Source: Pannonibacter phragmitetus DSM 14782 (GTDB lineage: Bacteria > Pseudomonadota > Alphaproteobacteria > Rhizobiales > Stappiaceae). From it: a DNA stretch of 64,000 bases. A program made the translations under genes and the position numbers. The notes beneath the pieces were generated by a model that worked only from the letters and a program-made list of their open reading frames with translations, searched no databases and was not told the DNA's origin. Positions 34,590-43,384 of the stretch are shown in pieces. The stretch's first letter is position 1, and each line of letters begins with the position of its first letter. Location: positions 62,001 to 126,000 of the forward strand of contig NZ_KB908218.1 of NCBI RefSeq assembly GCF_000382365.1. Reading direction: 5' to 3'.

Positions 34590-34790
34590 CTAGCGCCTGC
34601 GGGAGGAACTTTGCGCCTCCTCCTCAGGATCTTCAGCCAGCGGGCCTCCTCCTTTGCGCGCGCCCCGGCAGCGGTCCGAGCAATAGAGGACGTTGTCCCA
34701 GTCACGGGCCCATTTGCGCCGCCAGGTGAAGGGCCTTGCGCAGGTGCGGCAGGTCTTGACCGGCAGATCGGATTTCTTGCGCATCTTCAT
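34590..34790 (-). CDS. DUF2256-domain small zinc-ribbon-like protein
   Basis: 66 aa. Four cysteines form a treble-clef-like arrangement: [18 protein letters not shown], then YCSDRCR, matching DUF2256. The remainder is a Glu/Arg/Ser-rich tail. The start ATG overlaps the stop of the photolyase-family gene by 4 nt, so it is cotranslated. The pairing of DUF2256 with photolyase/cryptochrome genes is recurrent, in my recollection, and suggests a shared light- or repair-related task. The biochemical function is unknown. Confidence 0.85.
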   Translation of the reverse strand: MKMRKKSDLPVKTCRTCARPFTWRRKWARDWDNVLYCSDRCRGARKGGGPLAEDPEEEAQSSSRRR

Positions 34791-36418
34791 GGTCTGCCCT
34801 TGCCCTCCTCCTCCGGCAGCAGCAGGCCGAAGCTGAGCTGGGCGGTGGTGTCTGCCGGGCGCTTGCGTCCTCCTCCGCCATCGCGGCCCCGGCGGGTGAT
34901 GCCGGACTTGCGGCTGCCATGCCGCTCCTGAATGGTGTCAGCCGCCTTGTGAAATTCGCGGTCCTTGCGCAAGGACCAGACCTTGTCCCGCGCCGCCCGT
35001 GCAGCCCCCACATGATCCACCACCGGCAGCGGATAGGCCTTGTCCAGAACGGCGCCCGCATTGGGAGCCTTCCACGGCTCATGCAGGAAGGCGTCCGGAA
35101 TGGCCCGCAGCTCCGGCACCCAGCGGCGGATGAAGCGGCCATCCGGGTCCTGATCGATGCCCTGCTTCACCGGATTGTAGATGCGGATGGTGTTGATGCC
35201 CGTGGTGCCGGACTGCATCTGCACCTGAGGCCAGTGGATGCCGGGCTCATAATCGGTGAAACAGCGTGCAAGATGCTCCCCTGGCGTGCGCCAGTCCAGC
35301 CACAGGTGATAGCTGGAGACGGCCATCAGCATGGCGCGCATGCGGAAGTTCATCCAGCCGGTGGCAAGAAGCGCCCGCATTGTGGCATCCACAAAGGGCA
35401 GACCGGTTTCTCCCTTCATCCAGGCCTCCAGCCGCGCCCGGTCCGGCTCGCGCGGGCGCAGGCCGTCATGGGCGGGATGCAGGTTGCTGACCTCGATGCG
35501 CGGCGCATCCTCCAGCTTCTGCATGAAGTGGCAGTGCCAGTGCAGCCGGGCGAGAAAGGAGCTGACGGCGCCGCGCCATGTGGCCGCACCCGGCGCAGCC
35601 CCCGCAAGAACCAGCTGGTTCAAGCGGTCTTCCGCCCGCTGCGTAATCTCACGCAAGGAAAGTGTGCCGAAGGTGATGTGTGGCGAAAGGCGGGAACAGG
35701 CATCGAAGCCGGAGACGGGGCTCGACATGCCAGACCTGTAGGTCTTGCCGCGCCGGTGAAGAAAGCTCTCAAGACAGGCAAGGCCTGCCTTGCGCCCGCC
35801 GGGCTGGCGCTGGGGGCAGAGGTCCGGCGCGAGGCCAGGACCGCCGGCCGGGGGCAGGGGACCGGGATCAATGGTGAGGCCAAGGCTTGCCAGCGGAGTG
35901 AGCAGGGGCTCCGGCAGCAGGGGCTTGCGCATGTCATGGTCCCAGCGCGTGGCCCAGCCGTTGCGGCTCGCCAGACGGCGCACCACGCCGGTCTGGCGCG
36001 GCTCGTGCCAGGGGATGCCTTCGGCCCGTGCAAAGGCCTTCACCGCCAGATCGCGGCGGAAGGTCCACAGGTTGCCGGTTTCCTCATGCGACCACAGGGC
36101 GGCAATGCCCCGCGCCCGGTGCAGCGCGTAAAGCACCGGCACCGCCTCGCCCGTGCGGATGATCAGCGGCTGGCCCAGCCGGGCGAGCGCCTCCCGCAGC
36201 TCCTCTAGGCATTCGCGCAGAAAGGCGAACTGGCGGCCGGACATGTCCGGCTGCGACCAGAGCCCCGGCTCCACGATGTAGAGCGGCAGCACGGGCCCAA
36301 GGCGGGCAGCCTCGAACAGAGGCTGATGATCAAAGGTGCGCAGATCCCGCTTGAACCAGACAACCTGCAGGCCGGACGGGGAAGAGGGTGTAAGAGCCGT
36401 GGCAGGTGCTGGTGGCAT
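34787..36418 (-). CDS. Cryptochrome / deoxyribodipyrimidine photolyase family protein
   Basis: 543 aa from ATG 36418; a TTG at 36433 is in frame. The N-terminal antenna-binding domain begins [17 protein letters not shown]. The C-terminal FAD domain has [37 protein letters not shown] and [26 protein letters not shown]. Canonical class I photolyases read W-SG-G-DA before the (R/Y)-NP segment; here the stretch is [15 protein letters not shown], so this is a divergent subfamily. Whether it repairs cyclobutane dimers or acts as a photoreceptor cannot be told from sequence. It is followed immediately by the DUF2256 gene, with the SOS-type mmcB gene upstream. Confidence 0.88.
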   Translation of the reverse strand: MPPAPATALTPSSPSGLQVVWFKRDLRTFDHQPLFEAARLGPVLPLYIVEPGLWSQPDMSGRQFAFLRECLEELREALARLGQPLIIRTGEAVPVLYALHRARGIAALWSHEETGNLWTFRRDLAVKAFARAEGIPWHEPRQTGVVRRLASRNGWATRWDHDMRKPLLPEPLLTPLASLGLTIDPGPLPPAGGPGLAPDLCPQRQPGGRKAGLACLESFLHRRGKTYRSGMSSPVSGFDACSRLSPHITFGTLSLREITQRAEDRLNQLVLAGAAPGAATWRGAVSSFLARLHWHCHFMQKLEDAPRIEVSNLHPAHDGLRPREPDRARLEAWMKGETGLPFVDATMRALLATGWMNFRMRAMLMAVSSYHLWLDWRTPGEHLARCFTDYEPGIHWPQVQMQSGTTGINTIRIYNPVKQGIDQDPDGRFIRRWVPELRAIPDAFLHEPWKAPNAGAVLDKAYPLPVVDHVGAARAARDKVWSLRKDREFHKAADTIQERHGSRKSGITRRGRDGGGGRKRPADTTAQLSFGLLLPEEEGKGRP

Positions 36419-36486
36419 GACGGGATCTGGCAAGGGCGTGGTTCGCGTGCTGTCTTTGCCTCTTACGCCAGCCCCCGCGCCAAGGA

Positions 36487-36996
36487 TCAGAGCACGCTGG
36501 CGATGGCCCTTGCATCCGGGTCCAGAAGGTCATGCAGGCGCAGGGCGGCCTGACGGGCAAAGCGGGAGGTCACGGCCTTGCGCGTGGCGGCGGCCAGGGG
36601 ATGGTGCGGAGCCTCGCGCAGGATATCGGCGGCATAGCCATCGGACAGGATCAGTCCGGCTTCTTCCGGGAAGATCTCTGACGGCACATCCACATGGGTG
36701 GCGAAATAGAGCCGGTCACAATGGGCGCGGTAGTCCGGCCATTTGCTGTCCGCGCGCAAATCCGCGATGGAGGATTTCACCTCGATGATGATGATCTCGT
36801 GCTTCGGGCCCAACGCGATCAGATCCGCCCGCCGCCCGGAGGCCAGCGTCAGCTCGGGCAGGCAGGCATAGCCCTGCAGGCGCATGAGCCGGGCCGCCCC
36901 GCGCCAGACCTTGAGCGCCGTTTCGGACTGGCGCCCGTCCGTCAGCGGGTCATCAAGAGCAATGCGGTTGGTATGGGCAAGGTCCAGCGGGTTCAT
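36487..36996 (-). CDS. mmcB: MmcB family DNA-repair protein (putative endonuclease)
   Basis: 169 aa from ATG 36996. It has a PD-(D/E)xK-like core: SGRRADLIALG (catalytic Asp), IIIIEVKSSIADLRAD (Glu-x-Lys), then DYRAHCDRLYFAT and PEEAGLILSDGYAADIL. MmcB is an alphaproteobacterial protein linked to mutagenesis and repair. A perfect LexA-type box lies at 37006-37020, immediately before this start. That supports SOS control and argues against the earlier in-frame ATG at 37014, which would put the box inside the gene. A -35-like TTGCAT and -10-like AACATT would place transcription near the ATG, so a leaderless mRNA is possible (inference). Confidence 0.88.
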   Translation of the reverse strand: MNPLDLAHTNRIALDDPLTDGRQSETALKVWRGAARLMRLQGYACLPELTLASGRRADLIALGPKHEIIIIEVKSSIADLRADSKWPDYRAHCDRLYFATHVDVPSEIFPEEAGLILSDGYAADILREAPHHPLAAATRKAVTSRFARQAALRLHDLLDPDARAIASVL

Positions 36997-37005
36997 CCCG
37001 CAAAT

Positions 37006-37020
37006 GTTCCGCATTTGTTC
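37006..37020 (-). promoter_or_regulatory. LexA (SOS) box upstream of mmcB
   Basis: GTTC-CGCATTT-GTTC is an exact match to the alphaproteobacterial LexA operator GTTC-N7-GTTC (read GAAC-N7-GAAC on the coding strand). It ends 9 bp before the chosen mmcB start. Confidence 0.85.
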
Positions 37021-37082
37021 GGAAAATGCAAGGGGGGCTCCCACTCTGAGGTTGATGACAAACTTTCGACCTCTCCATCGTC

Positions 37083-37151
37083 ATCCTCGGCCTTGTGCCG
37101 AGGATCTATACAAATCAATGGCTTGCAGATGGTCGGGACAAGCCCGACCAT
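37083..37151. repeat. Pair of REP-like palindromes
   Basis: Two hairpins, each with a 9-bp perfect stem and a 5-nt loop: ATCCTCGGC / GCCGAGGAT (37083-37105) and ATGGTCGGG / CCCGACCAT (37129-37151). They are separated by 23 bp in the gap between mmcB and the next gene. A partial third copy (ATCCTCGGCGG) follows near 37182. The pattern matches extragenic palindromes widespread in Hyphomicrobiales. Confidence 0.75.
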
Positions 37152-37207
37152 GACGAAAGAGAAGAATGCCTGCCTTGTCATCATCCTCGGCGGAGTTCCG
37201 CTCTTTC

Positions 37208-38335
37208 TCAGCTTTCCGGCAGGTTGATGCCAAGCTCTCCCGCCAGCGCCAGAACCTTTGCGTCATGGGGCATCTGCACGCCGAGAGACCTCAGCAGCTC
37301 CGCCGCTGCCGCCTGTCTGCCAAGATCTGCCATCCAGCGGATGCGGGCGAGCGTCAGGTCCTTGCGCCAGCGCTTGGGCAGGGCGGCAAGGCCGGGATGG
37401 CTGGCAATCTGCGCCTCGGCCTGTGTCATCAGGGCAAGGGCGGATTCCAGATCTGCGCGCGCGGCAGCTGCATTCGCCCTGAGGCGCAGGAGGCCAATGT
37501 GGTCCGGGGCGAGGCCTGCCAGATGCAGAAGATCTGCTTCCTCGGGCACGGCGCCTTGCGCCAAGAGTTCGGCGGCCTGCGAGAAGCCGGCATAGAACGC
37601 GGGCGGCAGCGGCCGCAGCAGATCACGGGCGGCCAGTTCCGCCGCCGGATCGCGCTCGAAGGTACGGATGATCTTGCGGATCACGTTCAGCGCATAGAGG
37701 TGGTCGTGGCTGGCGTGACAGGAGGCAAGCTCATGCACGTGGATGCCGGCCATCCCCGGAACTGGTTCTTTGCGGCTTAGCACCCGTGCCGCGCCTGCGG
37801 CATCGGCGGCATCGAAATGGCCGAAGTAGAAATGCAGCGGATGAGCGGGCGGGGTTTCCAGCTTTGCGAATTCCGGTGCAAGCGTCAGCGCCTGAGCAGC
37901 CGTGCCGGGGTGGGGCAGGCCGTAATCGGCGCTCTGGGTACCGGGCCGTCCGGGCTCGAGCTCCGGGCCGAAGCTGTGGACCTCGCCATCTCCCCGGCGC
38001 AAGCCCGCCGCCAGCGCCGCATGGCCGCCCATGGACGAGCCATAGTGGATGATGCGCGAAGGCTTTGCCTGTGCAATGGCAGCATCAATCGCCGCATCGA
38101 CTGCCTCTGTCTGCCCCTCATACCAGCGCCAGCGCAGGTCATTGAGGAAGAGGCAGGTGTGGCGTGTGTCCATGAACAGCCGTTCCAGCCCGAACCGGCC
38201 TTCGGGCACGCGCACCTGCGAATAGACGACGGCCAGAATGCCGCTCCCGCCGCACTGCGGGCCAGATACAAACCGCTGCCGCAGACTTGCCTCGGGCGGG
38301 TCTTTCTCAGGTATGGGCTGGGGCATCTGTTCCAT
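37208..38335 (-). CDS. Alpha/beta-hydrolase-like protein with helical-repeat C-terminus, function unknown
   Basis: 375 aa. The first 230 residues resemble an alpha/beta-hydrolase: a nucleophile-elbow motif HYGSSMGGHAAL (G-x-S-x-G-G) near residue 98, and a late HASHDHLYAL that could hold the catalytic His. The last 140 residues are Ala/Leu-rich helices of TPR-like character (LLRLRANAAAARADLESALAL, KRWRKDLTLARIRWM). No signal peptide is visible, so it is probably cytoplasmic. I do not recognise a specific family. The gene stands alone between the REP pair and another hydrolase. Confidence 0.72.
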   Translation of the reverse strand: MEQMPQPIPEKDPPEASLRQRFVSGPQCGGSGILAVVYSQVRVPEGRFGLERLFMDTRHTCLFLNDLRWRWYEGQTEAVDAAIDAAIAQAKPSRIIHYGSSMGGHAALAAGLRRGDGEVHSFGPELEPGRPGTQSADYGLPHPGTAAQALTLAPEFAKLETPPAHPLHFYFGHFDAADAAGAARVLSRKEPVPGMAGIHVHELASCHASHDHLYALNVIRKIIRTFERDPAAELAARDLLRPLPPAFYAGFSQAAELLAQGAVPEEADLLHLAGLAPDHIGLLRLRANAAAARADLESALALMTQAEAQIASHPGLAALPKRWRKDLTLARIRWMADLGRQAAAAELLRSLGVQMPHDAKVLALAGELGINLPES

Positions 38336-38429
38336 AGCCCCGACCCTTGCCCGGGTGATGTGCGGAAGGCAAGCGAAAGGTGGACTGGGAAAGGCCGCAC
38401 AGAGACCAATGCGCTCTGTCTGGTTTGCG

Positions 38430-39431
38430 CTAGAGGCTCTCTTTCAGGAATGCGGCAATAGCGGCCTCTAGGGTCCGGTGGATGGCAGCCCGGTCAACTC
38501 CTGGCGCATCCTTGCAGATCAGCTCCGCCTCTTCTGCCAAGGCTGGAGGGCACGGGTCAATGAAGACAAAGTGCCGTCCGGGCATGGATAGCTGTTGCGG
38601 TGGAGCTGGAAGGTTCTGCGCGAGGGCAAGTGCATTGGCTCCCGAACGCATGTAAAGATCATCTTGCGGGCTGACCAGCATGACCGGGAGTTTCAGATCC
38701 GCAAGCGCGCGGGCATCGAACATGATGGCCAGAGGATCCAGCAAGACCAGCGCCTTGAACCGGGATTCAGATGGGGCCTTCCAGGCCTTCAAATCCGCCT
38801 GAGCGGACTGTATGCCATCGTCATCCGGAGGACAGGACCCGGGATCACTGCGCCCTGCCGGTGTCTGACAGAAACGCAGGGCGAGCTCAAAATCCGGCTT
38901 GGCGCCAGCAACGGTCAGTGCGGTGTATCCGCCTGCGGAAAAGCCGATCACGCCAATCCTGCTAGTGTCTGCATGCGGAGCAATCCGGCTGTCTGCCAGC
39001 GCGGCGTCCAGTGCCGCGACGGCTTGTGCCGGGCGGCGTGTCAGGATCAGGGGCAGACTTGCTGACGGTTGGCCGGCGGTATCACCTTGATGGACCAGAG
39101 CCACGACAATGAAGCCTTCGCGGGCGAGGCTGGCGGCGAGCTCACGGTGGCTCAGCGGAGCGCCCCCTCGCCCGTGCGACAACAGCACCACAGGAAAACG
39201 GCCATCCGCAACTGGGCCATTGCGCGCCGCCCGGATCTCGAACGGGCCCGCCTGCCAAGGCGTTTCTTCTGCGGAGCCCGGGTACCAGACGAAGGCCGTG
39301 ATCTGGCCGCCCGCTTCCTCACCTGTCACGCGTGTCACACCAGCCTTGTAGGAAGCCGCCAGTGCGGCAGGGCCAGGGAGACTGCTGCACAAAGCGAAGA
39401 GCAGCAAAAACAGGTTCCGTGCAAGTGTCAT
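38430..39431 (-). CDS. Exported alpha/beta hydrolase (dienelactone-hydrolase / PAF-acetylhydrolase-like)
   Basis: 333 aa. The N-terminal signal peptide (MTLARNLFLLLFALCSSLPGPAALA) predicts export. The alpha/beta-hydrolase core shows the oxyanion region LLSHGRGG, the nucleophile elbow GFSAGGYTAL near residue 168 and a terminal His in MPGRHFVFIDPCPP. Cysteine pairs around FCQTP and SCPPDDDG suggest a disulfide in the periplasm. The reaction is probably ester or lactone hydrolysis; the substrate is unknown. It is transcribed alone. The 190 bp before the sulP stop show nothing recognisable. Confidence 0.8.
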   Translation of the reverse strand: MTLARNLFLLLFALCSSLPGPAALAASYKAGVTRVTGEEAGGQITAFVWYPGSAEETPWQAGPFEIRAARNGPVADGRFPVVLLSHGRGGAPLSHRELAASLAREGFIVVALVHQGDTAGQPSASLPLILTRRPAQAVAALDAALADSRIAPHADTSRIGVIGFSAGGYTALTVAGAKPDFELALRFCQTPAGRSDPGSCPPDDDGIQSAQADLKAWKAPSESRFKALVLLDPLAIMFDARALADLKLPVMLVSPQDDLYMRSGANALALAQNLPAPPQQLSMPGRHFVFIDPCPPALAEEAELICKDAPGVDRAAIHRTLEAAIAAFLKESL

Positions 39432-39622
39432 TGATCTTCCGGCATGTTCAGGAAGCTGAGCCGCATGACAAAAAGCAAAGTTGCACGCAAGGTCAGCTCA
39501 CAGCCCAATGGAGCGTTTGAGGGCCTGACAGGTATCAGCTGCGTCGAGATGATGGCAAGCAGCGACTGCGCCACCTCATTCTTGCGAGAAAGGCGTCTCC
39601 TTTATCCGTCACGGCAGAACAA

Positions 39623-41407
39623 TCAAATCTCCGGACCATCCCACAGCGTGCTCATGGCGCGGCGTTTGGGGTGGCGGGATTCGGAGACGTGGGCGGTTTC
39701 GGGATCAAGACTGCAAAGGGCGTCATATTGGGTGAGAAACACCTGCCCCGTGAGATGATGGGTGAAGTCAGTGCGGTTCAGCCGGTCCATCACCGGGCCC
39801 TTCACCTCTGACAGGTGGAAGGTAACGCCGGAATCCTTCAGCCGCCGGTTCAGCTCCTCAAGGCTTTCGAAGGCGCTGGCGTCGATCACGTTGACGGCGG
39901 TGCACATCAGCACCACGTGGCGGATCTGCGGCCGTTCTGCCACCAGTTCCAGGATGCGGTCTTCCAGATAGCGGCTGTTGGCGAAGTAAAGGCTTTCATC
40001 AACGCGGAGGGTCAGCACCGTGCTGCCGGTCACCACCTTGTGGCGTTGAACATTGCGGAAGTGCTCCGTGCCCGGAACAATGCCGACGACAGCCATATGC
40101 GGGCGGCTGGTGCGGAACAGATAGAGCAGCACCGACAGGATGACGCCCGTGGTGACACCCATTTCCACCCCCACCAGCAGGGTGACGAGAATGGTGGCGG
40201 CCATGGCGGCAAAGTCGCTGCGCGAATAGATGAAGGTGCGGCGCAGGGCCGGAAAATCCACCAGCGACAGCACGGCGACGATGATGGTAGCGGCAAGGGT
40301 GGCCTGGGGCAAATTGGCGAGAAGCGGCGTCAGGAACAGGGTGGCCAGCGCAATGCCCACGGCGGTATAGGCGCCTGCCGCCGGGGTTTCGGCGCCTGCA
40401 TCGAAATTGACGACCGAGCGGGCAAAGCCGCCGGTCACCGGATAGCCGCCCGAAATGGCCGAGGCCACATTGGAGGCGCCAAGGCCGATCAGCTCCTGAT
40501 CCGGCAGGATGCGCTGGCGCTTCTTGGCCGCCAGCGTCTGCGCTACGGAAACCGATTCCACAAAGCCGATGACGGAGATGAGCAGGGCAGGGCCCAGAAG
40601 GTCCAGCCACAGCTTTGCGTCAAAGGGCGGCAGCACCGGCGTGGGCAACCCGCCGGGAATGTCGCCGACAAGCTTCACCCCCTCGCTGCCGAGGTCGAAG
40701 GCCGCAGCCAGTAAGGTTGTTACGGCGACGGCGGCGACGGGACCGGCCTTGGCGATGCTGTCGGCGAGCCTTGGCTTCAGACCGGCACGGATCAGAAGCG
40801 GCTTCAGCCCCCTGCGCACCCAGAACAGGAAGCCGATGGCCGGAATGCCGATGGCAAGTGTGATGAGATTGATCTGGTCAAGACTGGCGGCCAGAGACGA
40901 GGTGATTTCCACCAGCGTGGTGCCGCCGCCCGGCACGCCGAGAATATGTTTCAGCTGGCTGGCAGCAATCAGCAGGCCCGAGGCGGTGATGAAACCGGAG
41001 ATCACCGGATGGGACAGGAGATTGGCGAGAAAACCGAGGCGGAACAGGCCCATGACGATGAGAATGAGCCCGGAGAGGAAGGCAAGCGCAATGGCTGCGC
41101 CCAGATATTCCGCCGTGCCCTGCGCCGTCAGTTCGCCCACGGCAGAGGCCGTCATCAGCGACACCACCGCCACCGGTCCGACCGCAAGGGCCCGGCTTGT
41201 GCCGAAGATGGCATAGGCCACCAGTGGCAGGATGGAGGCATAGAGCCCGACTTCCGCCGGCAGCCCCGCCAGCAGCGCATAGGCCAGTGACTGCGGGATC
41301 AGCATGATCGTCACGATGACTGCTGCAATCAGATCATTGGTGGCCGCCGCCCGGTCATAGGTACGGCCCCAGTCGAGGATCGGAAGATAGCGCTGAAGCC
41401 GGTTCAT
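39623..41407 (-). CDS. SulP-family (SLC26) inorganic anion transporter with STAS domain
   Basis: 594 aa. The N-terminal membrane domain has about 12-14 hydrophobic segments, including the signature region MLIPQSLAYALLAGLPAEVGLYAS, with GASNVASAISGGYPVTGGFARS further on. A cytoplasmic STAS domain (about 450-560) contains the conserved VNVIDASAFESLEELN. It is predicted to import sulfate or another anion, or to export sulfite. It is last in the minus-strand group after the YeeE/YedE and Blh genes, 121 bp downstream of blh with a hairpin in between. The context suggests handling of sulfur oxidation products. Confidence 0.92.
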   Translation of the reverse strand: MNRLQRYLPILDWGRTYDRAAATNDLIAAVIVTIMLIPQSLAYALLAGLPAEVGLYASILPLVAYAIFGTSRALAVGPVAVVSLMTASAVGELTAQGTAEYLGAAIALAFLSGLILIVMGLFRLGFLANLLSHPVISGFITASGLLIAASQLKHILGVPGGGTTLVEITSSLAASLDQINLITLAIGIPAIGFLFWVRRGLKPLLIRAGLKPRLADSIAKAGPVAAVAVTTLLAAAFDLGSEGVKLVGDIPGGLPTPVLPPFDAKLWLDLLGPALLISVIGFVESVSVAQTLAAKKRQRILPDQELIGLGASNVASAISGGYPVTGGFARSVVNFDAGAETPAAGAYTAVGIALATLFLTPLLANLPQATLAATIIVAVLSLVDFPALRRTFIYSRSDFAAMAATILVTLLVGVEMGVTTGVILSVLLYLFRTSRPHMAVVGIVPGTEHFRNVQRHKVVTGSTVLTLRVDESLYFANSRYLEDRILELVAERPQIRHVVLMCTAVNVIDASAFESLEELNRRLKDSGVTFHLSEVKGPVMDRLNRTDFTHHLTGQVFLTQYDALCSLDPETAHVSESRHPKRRAMSTLWDGPEI

Positions 41408-41465
41408 TGGGGGCTCGCTGGAGGGAGAAAACAGACGTGGAGAGCAGTCTTTGGCTGATGCCTCG

Positions 41466-41498
41466 CAGTCCCCCTCCCCCTTGAGGGCAGGGGGACTG
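41466..41498 (-). terminator. Strong hairpin between blh and sulP
   Basis: Perfect 10-bp stem CAGTCCCCCT / AGGGGGACTG enclosing a smaller CCCTTGAGGG palindrome. It lies 30-60 bp downstream of the blh stop. There is no long T-run, so it may attenuate and not fully end transcription. The inner CCCCTTGAGGG resembles the intergenic repeats near recF. Confidence 0.5.
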
Positions 41499-41528
41499 AA
41501 ACGCTGTGCCGTGAAAGCAAAACGCCCC

Positions 41529-42422
41529 TTAAAGCCCGTTGACCGGAACCTTGAGGAAGGTCTTGCCGCTTTCGTCTGCAGGAGGGAGCTGACCGGCGCG
41601 CATGTTGACCTGCAGCGAGGGGATGATCAGCTTCGGCATGTCGAGTTCGGCATCGCGGGCGGTGCGGAAGGCGATGAATTCCTCGCGGGTCTTGCCGCCG
41701 CCCACGTGGATATTATGCGCCTTTTCCTCGCCCACCGTGGTCTCCCACTGGATGTCACGGCCATTGGGGCCGTAGTCGTGGCACATGAACAGGCGCATTT
41801 CATCCGGCAGGGCGAGCACCTTTTGGATGGAATCGTAAAGCGTGCCGGCATCCCCGCCGGGAAAATCGGCGCGGGCGGAGCCGCCATCGGGCATGAAAAG
41901 GGTGTCCCCCACAAAGGCAGCATTGCCCATCACATGGGTCATGCAGGCCGGCGTATGGCCGGGGGTGTACATGGCAAAGCAGCTCATGCTGCCGACCTGA
42001 TAGGTGTCCCCGTCCTCAAACAGGCGGTCAAACTGGCTGCCGTCGCGCTGGAACTCCGTGCCTTCGTTGAAGATCTTGCCGAAGGTTTCCTGCACCACGG
42101 TGATCTGGCTGCCGATGCCGAGATTTCCGCCCAGCTTGCGCTGGATATAGGGCGCGGCGGACAGGTGGTCGGCGTGGACATGGGTCTCGATCAGCCATTC
42201 CACCCTGAGGCCGTTTTCCTCGACGAAGCGGATGATCTGGTCCGCCGAGACATAGCTGATCCGCCCGGCGGCATAGTCGATGTCCATGACGCTGTCGATG
42301 ATGGCGCAGGCCTCCGAGGCCGGGTCCTTCACCACATAGCTGATGGTGTTGGTCAGCGGATCAAAGAAGGCGGTGACCTCGGGGTTCACCGTCATGTCAA
42401 CCGGATAGGACTGCGTGCTCAT
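41529..42422 (-). CDS. Blh-type metallo-beta-lactamase-fold hydrolase (ETHE1 / persulfide dioxygenase-like)
   Basis: 297 aa. The metal ligands are seen in ETHVHADHLSAA (HxHxDH), the later YTPGHTPACMTH and GDTLFMPD, and FMCHDYGPNG near residue 225. This is the Blh/ETHE1 pattern, in which a mononuclear iron enzyme oxidises glutathione persulfide to sulfite. In Agrobacterium and Xylella, Blh is encoded with a YeeE/YedE transporter and the ArsR-type repressor BigR (established), which fits the two upstream genes here. It lies 22 bp downstream of the smaller YeeE/YedE gene. Confidence 0.9.
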   Translation of the reverse strand: MSTQSYPVDMTVNPEVTAFFDPLTNTISYVVKDPASEACAIIDSVMDIDYAAGRISYVSADQIIRFVEENGLRVEWLIETHVHADHLSAAPYIQRKLGGNLGIGSQITVVQETFGKIFNEGTEFQRDGSQFDRLFEDGDTYQVGSMSCFAMYTPGHTPACMTHVMGNAAFVGDTLFMPDGGSARADFPGGDAGTLYDSIQKVLALPDEMRLFMCHDYGPNGRDIQWETTVGEEKAHNIHVGGGKTREEFIAFRTARDAELDMPKLIIPSLQVNMRAGQLPPADESGKTFLKVPVNGL

Positions 42423-42444
42423 GGTGTTCTCCTGAGGTCTCAGG

Positions 42445-42903
42445 TCATTTGCCGGATGCCAGCTTCGAATGCATCAGCTTCGGCTGCCTCTGCAGCGTGC
42501 CAATGGCACGGGCAGCCAGCATGCCCGCGACAACGGCAGCAAAGGCGATCCACGGTTCACTCTGGCCAAGCCCGAGCGCGGGCACAAGCCCGCCAGGGCA
42601 GAAACCGGACAGGCCCCAGCCAATGCCGAAGACGGCCGCGCCGCCGATGAGCTTCGGATCGATATCTTTGCGGGTGGGCACGAGATAGCGCGGGGCCAGC
42701 AGCGGTGCGCCGCCCTTGTGGAAGAGGATCTGGTAGCCGATGGCCGTCACAGTCAAGGCGCCACCCATGACAAAGGCAAGGCTCGGATCCCAAGTGCCGG
42801 CAATGTCGAAGAAGTTCAAGACTTTGGCCGGATTGGCCATGCCCGACAGCAGGATGCCGAGGCCAAAGACGAGGCCGATCGCAAAGGCAGAGAGAATACG
42901 CAT
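42445..42903 (-). CDS. YeeE/YedE-family half-transporter (DUF6691-type, second subunit)
   Basis: 152 aa. GGAGG 8 nt before the ATG at 42903 decides the start. Four or so membrane segments are present, with the motifs FGLGILLSGMANPAKVLNFFD and GIGWGLSGFCPGGLVP; the Cys in the latter is conserved in the family. With the preceding gene it makes a split YeeE/YedE channel thought to move thiosulfate or related sulfur species across the inner membrane. Its start is 5 bp from the upstream subunit's stop. Confidence 0.88.
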   Translation of the reverse strand: MRILSAFAIGLVFGLGILLSGMANPAKVLNFFDIAGTWDPSLAFVMGGALTVTAIGYQILFHKGGAPLLAPRYLVPTRKDIDPKLIGGAAVFGIGWGLSGFCPGGLVPALGLGQSEPWIAFAAVVAGMLAARAIGTLQRQPKLMHSKLASGK

Positions 42904-42908
42904 GGGTC

Positions 42909-43340
42909 TCAACCTCCGAAGACGTGGCGGACAAGGAAGACGGTCACCGCGCCGGTGGCCATGAAGGTGAGCGTCGCTGCGATGGAGCGGGCGGAGAGGC
43001 GCGACAGGCCGCAGACTCCGTGGCCGCTGGTGCAGCCGGAGCCGAAGGTGGCGCCGATGCCAACCAGAAATCCACCGGCCACCAGCGCAAGTGTGGAAAC
43101 CGGTACGGAGATCTGCGGCATGCTGCCGGCCGCGGCCATGACGGTGATGGGAGCGGCGATCATGCCGGCGATGAAGGCAATGCGCCAGCCGCGGTCGCTT
43201 TCGCCCGAGCCCGGCAGAAATCCGCCCAGAATGCCAGTGATCCCGGCAATACGGCCATGAACGGCCATCAGGACAACGGCGGCAAGGCCGATGAGTGCGC
43301 CCCCTGCCAGCGACAGGAGCGGCGTGAATTCGGTTGGCAT
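42909..43340 (-). CDS. YeeE/YedE-family half-transporter (first subunit)
   Basis: 143 aa from ATG 43340, with GAGAGGG upstream; the frame is open to 43394, but that would start inside the operator. It has four hydrophobic segments, the sequence LMAVHGRIAGITGILGG, and the conserved cysteine loop GSGCTSGHGVCGLSRLSARS. The split pair is typical of sulfide/persulfide detoxification operons regulated by BigR- or SqrR-type ArsR repressors. No such regulator gene lies in this window. It is first in the operon behind the promoter/operator at 43385-43422. Confidence 0.88.
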   Translation of the reverse strand: MPTEFTPLLSLAGGALIGLAAVVLMAVHGRIAGITGILGGFLPGSGESDRGWRIAFIAGMIAAPITVMAAAGSMPQISVPVSTLALVAGGFLVGIGATFGSGCTSGHGVCGLSRLSARSIAATLTFMATGAVTVFLVRHVFGG

Positions 43341-43384
43341 TCTGACCCTCTCTTCATATGCCTGCAGGCGGCCGGAAACGGCCG

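Noticed and set aside
39444-39758. A 104-codon frame before sulP on the plus strand
   Set aside because: Its second half is antisense to the sulP 3' end, and it has no family features or upstream ribosome site.
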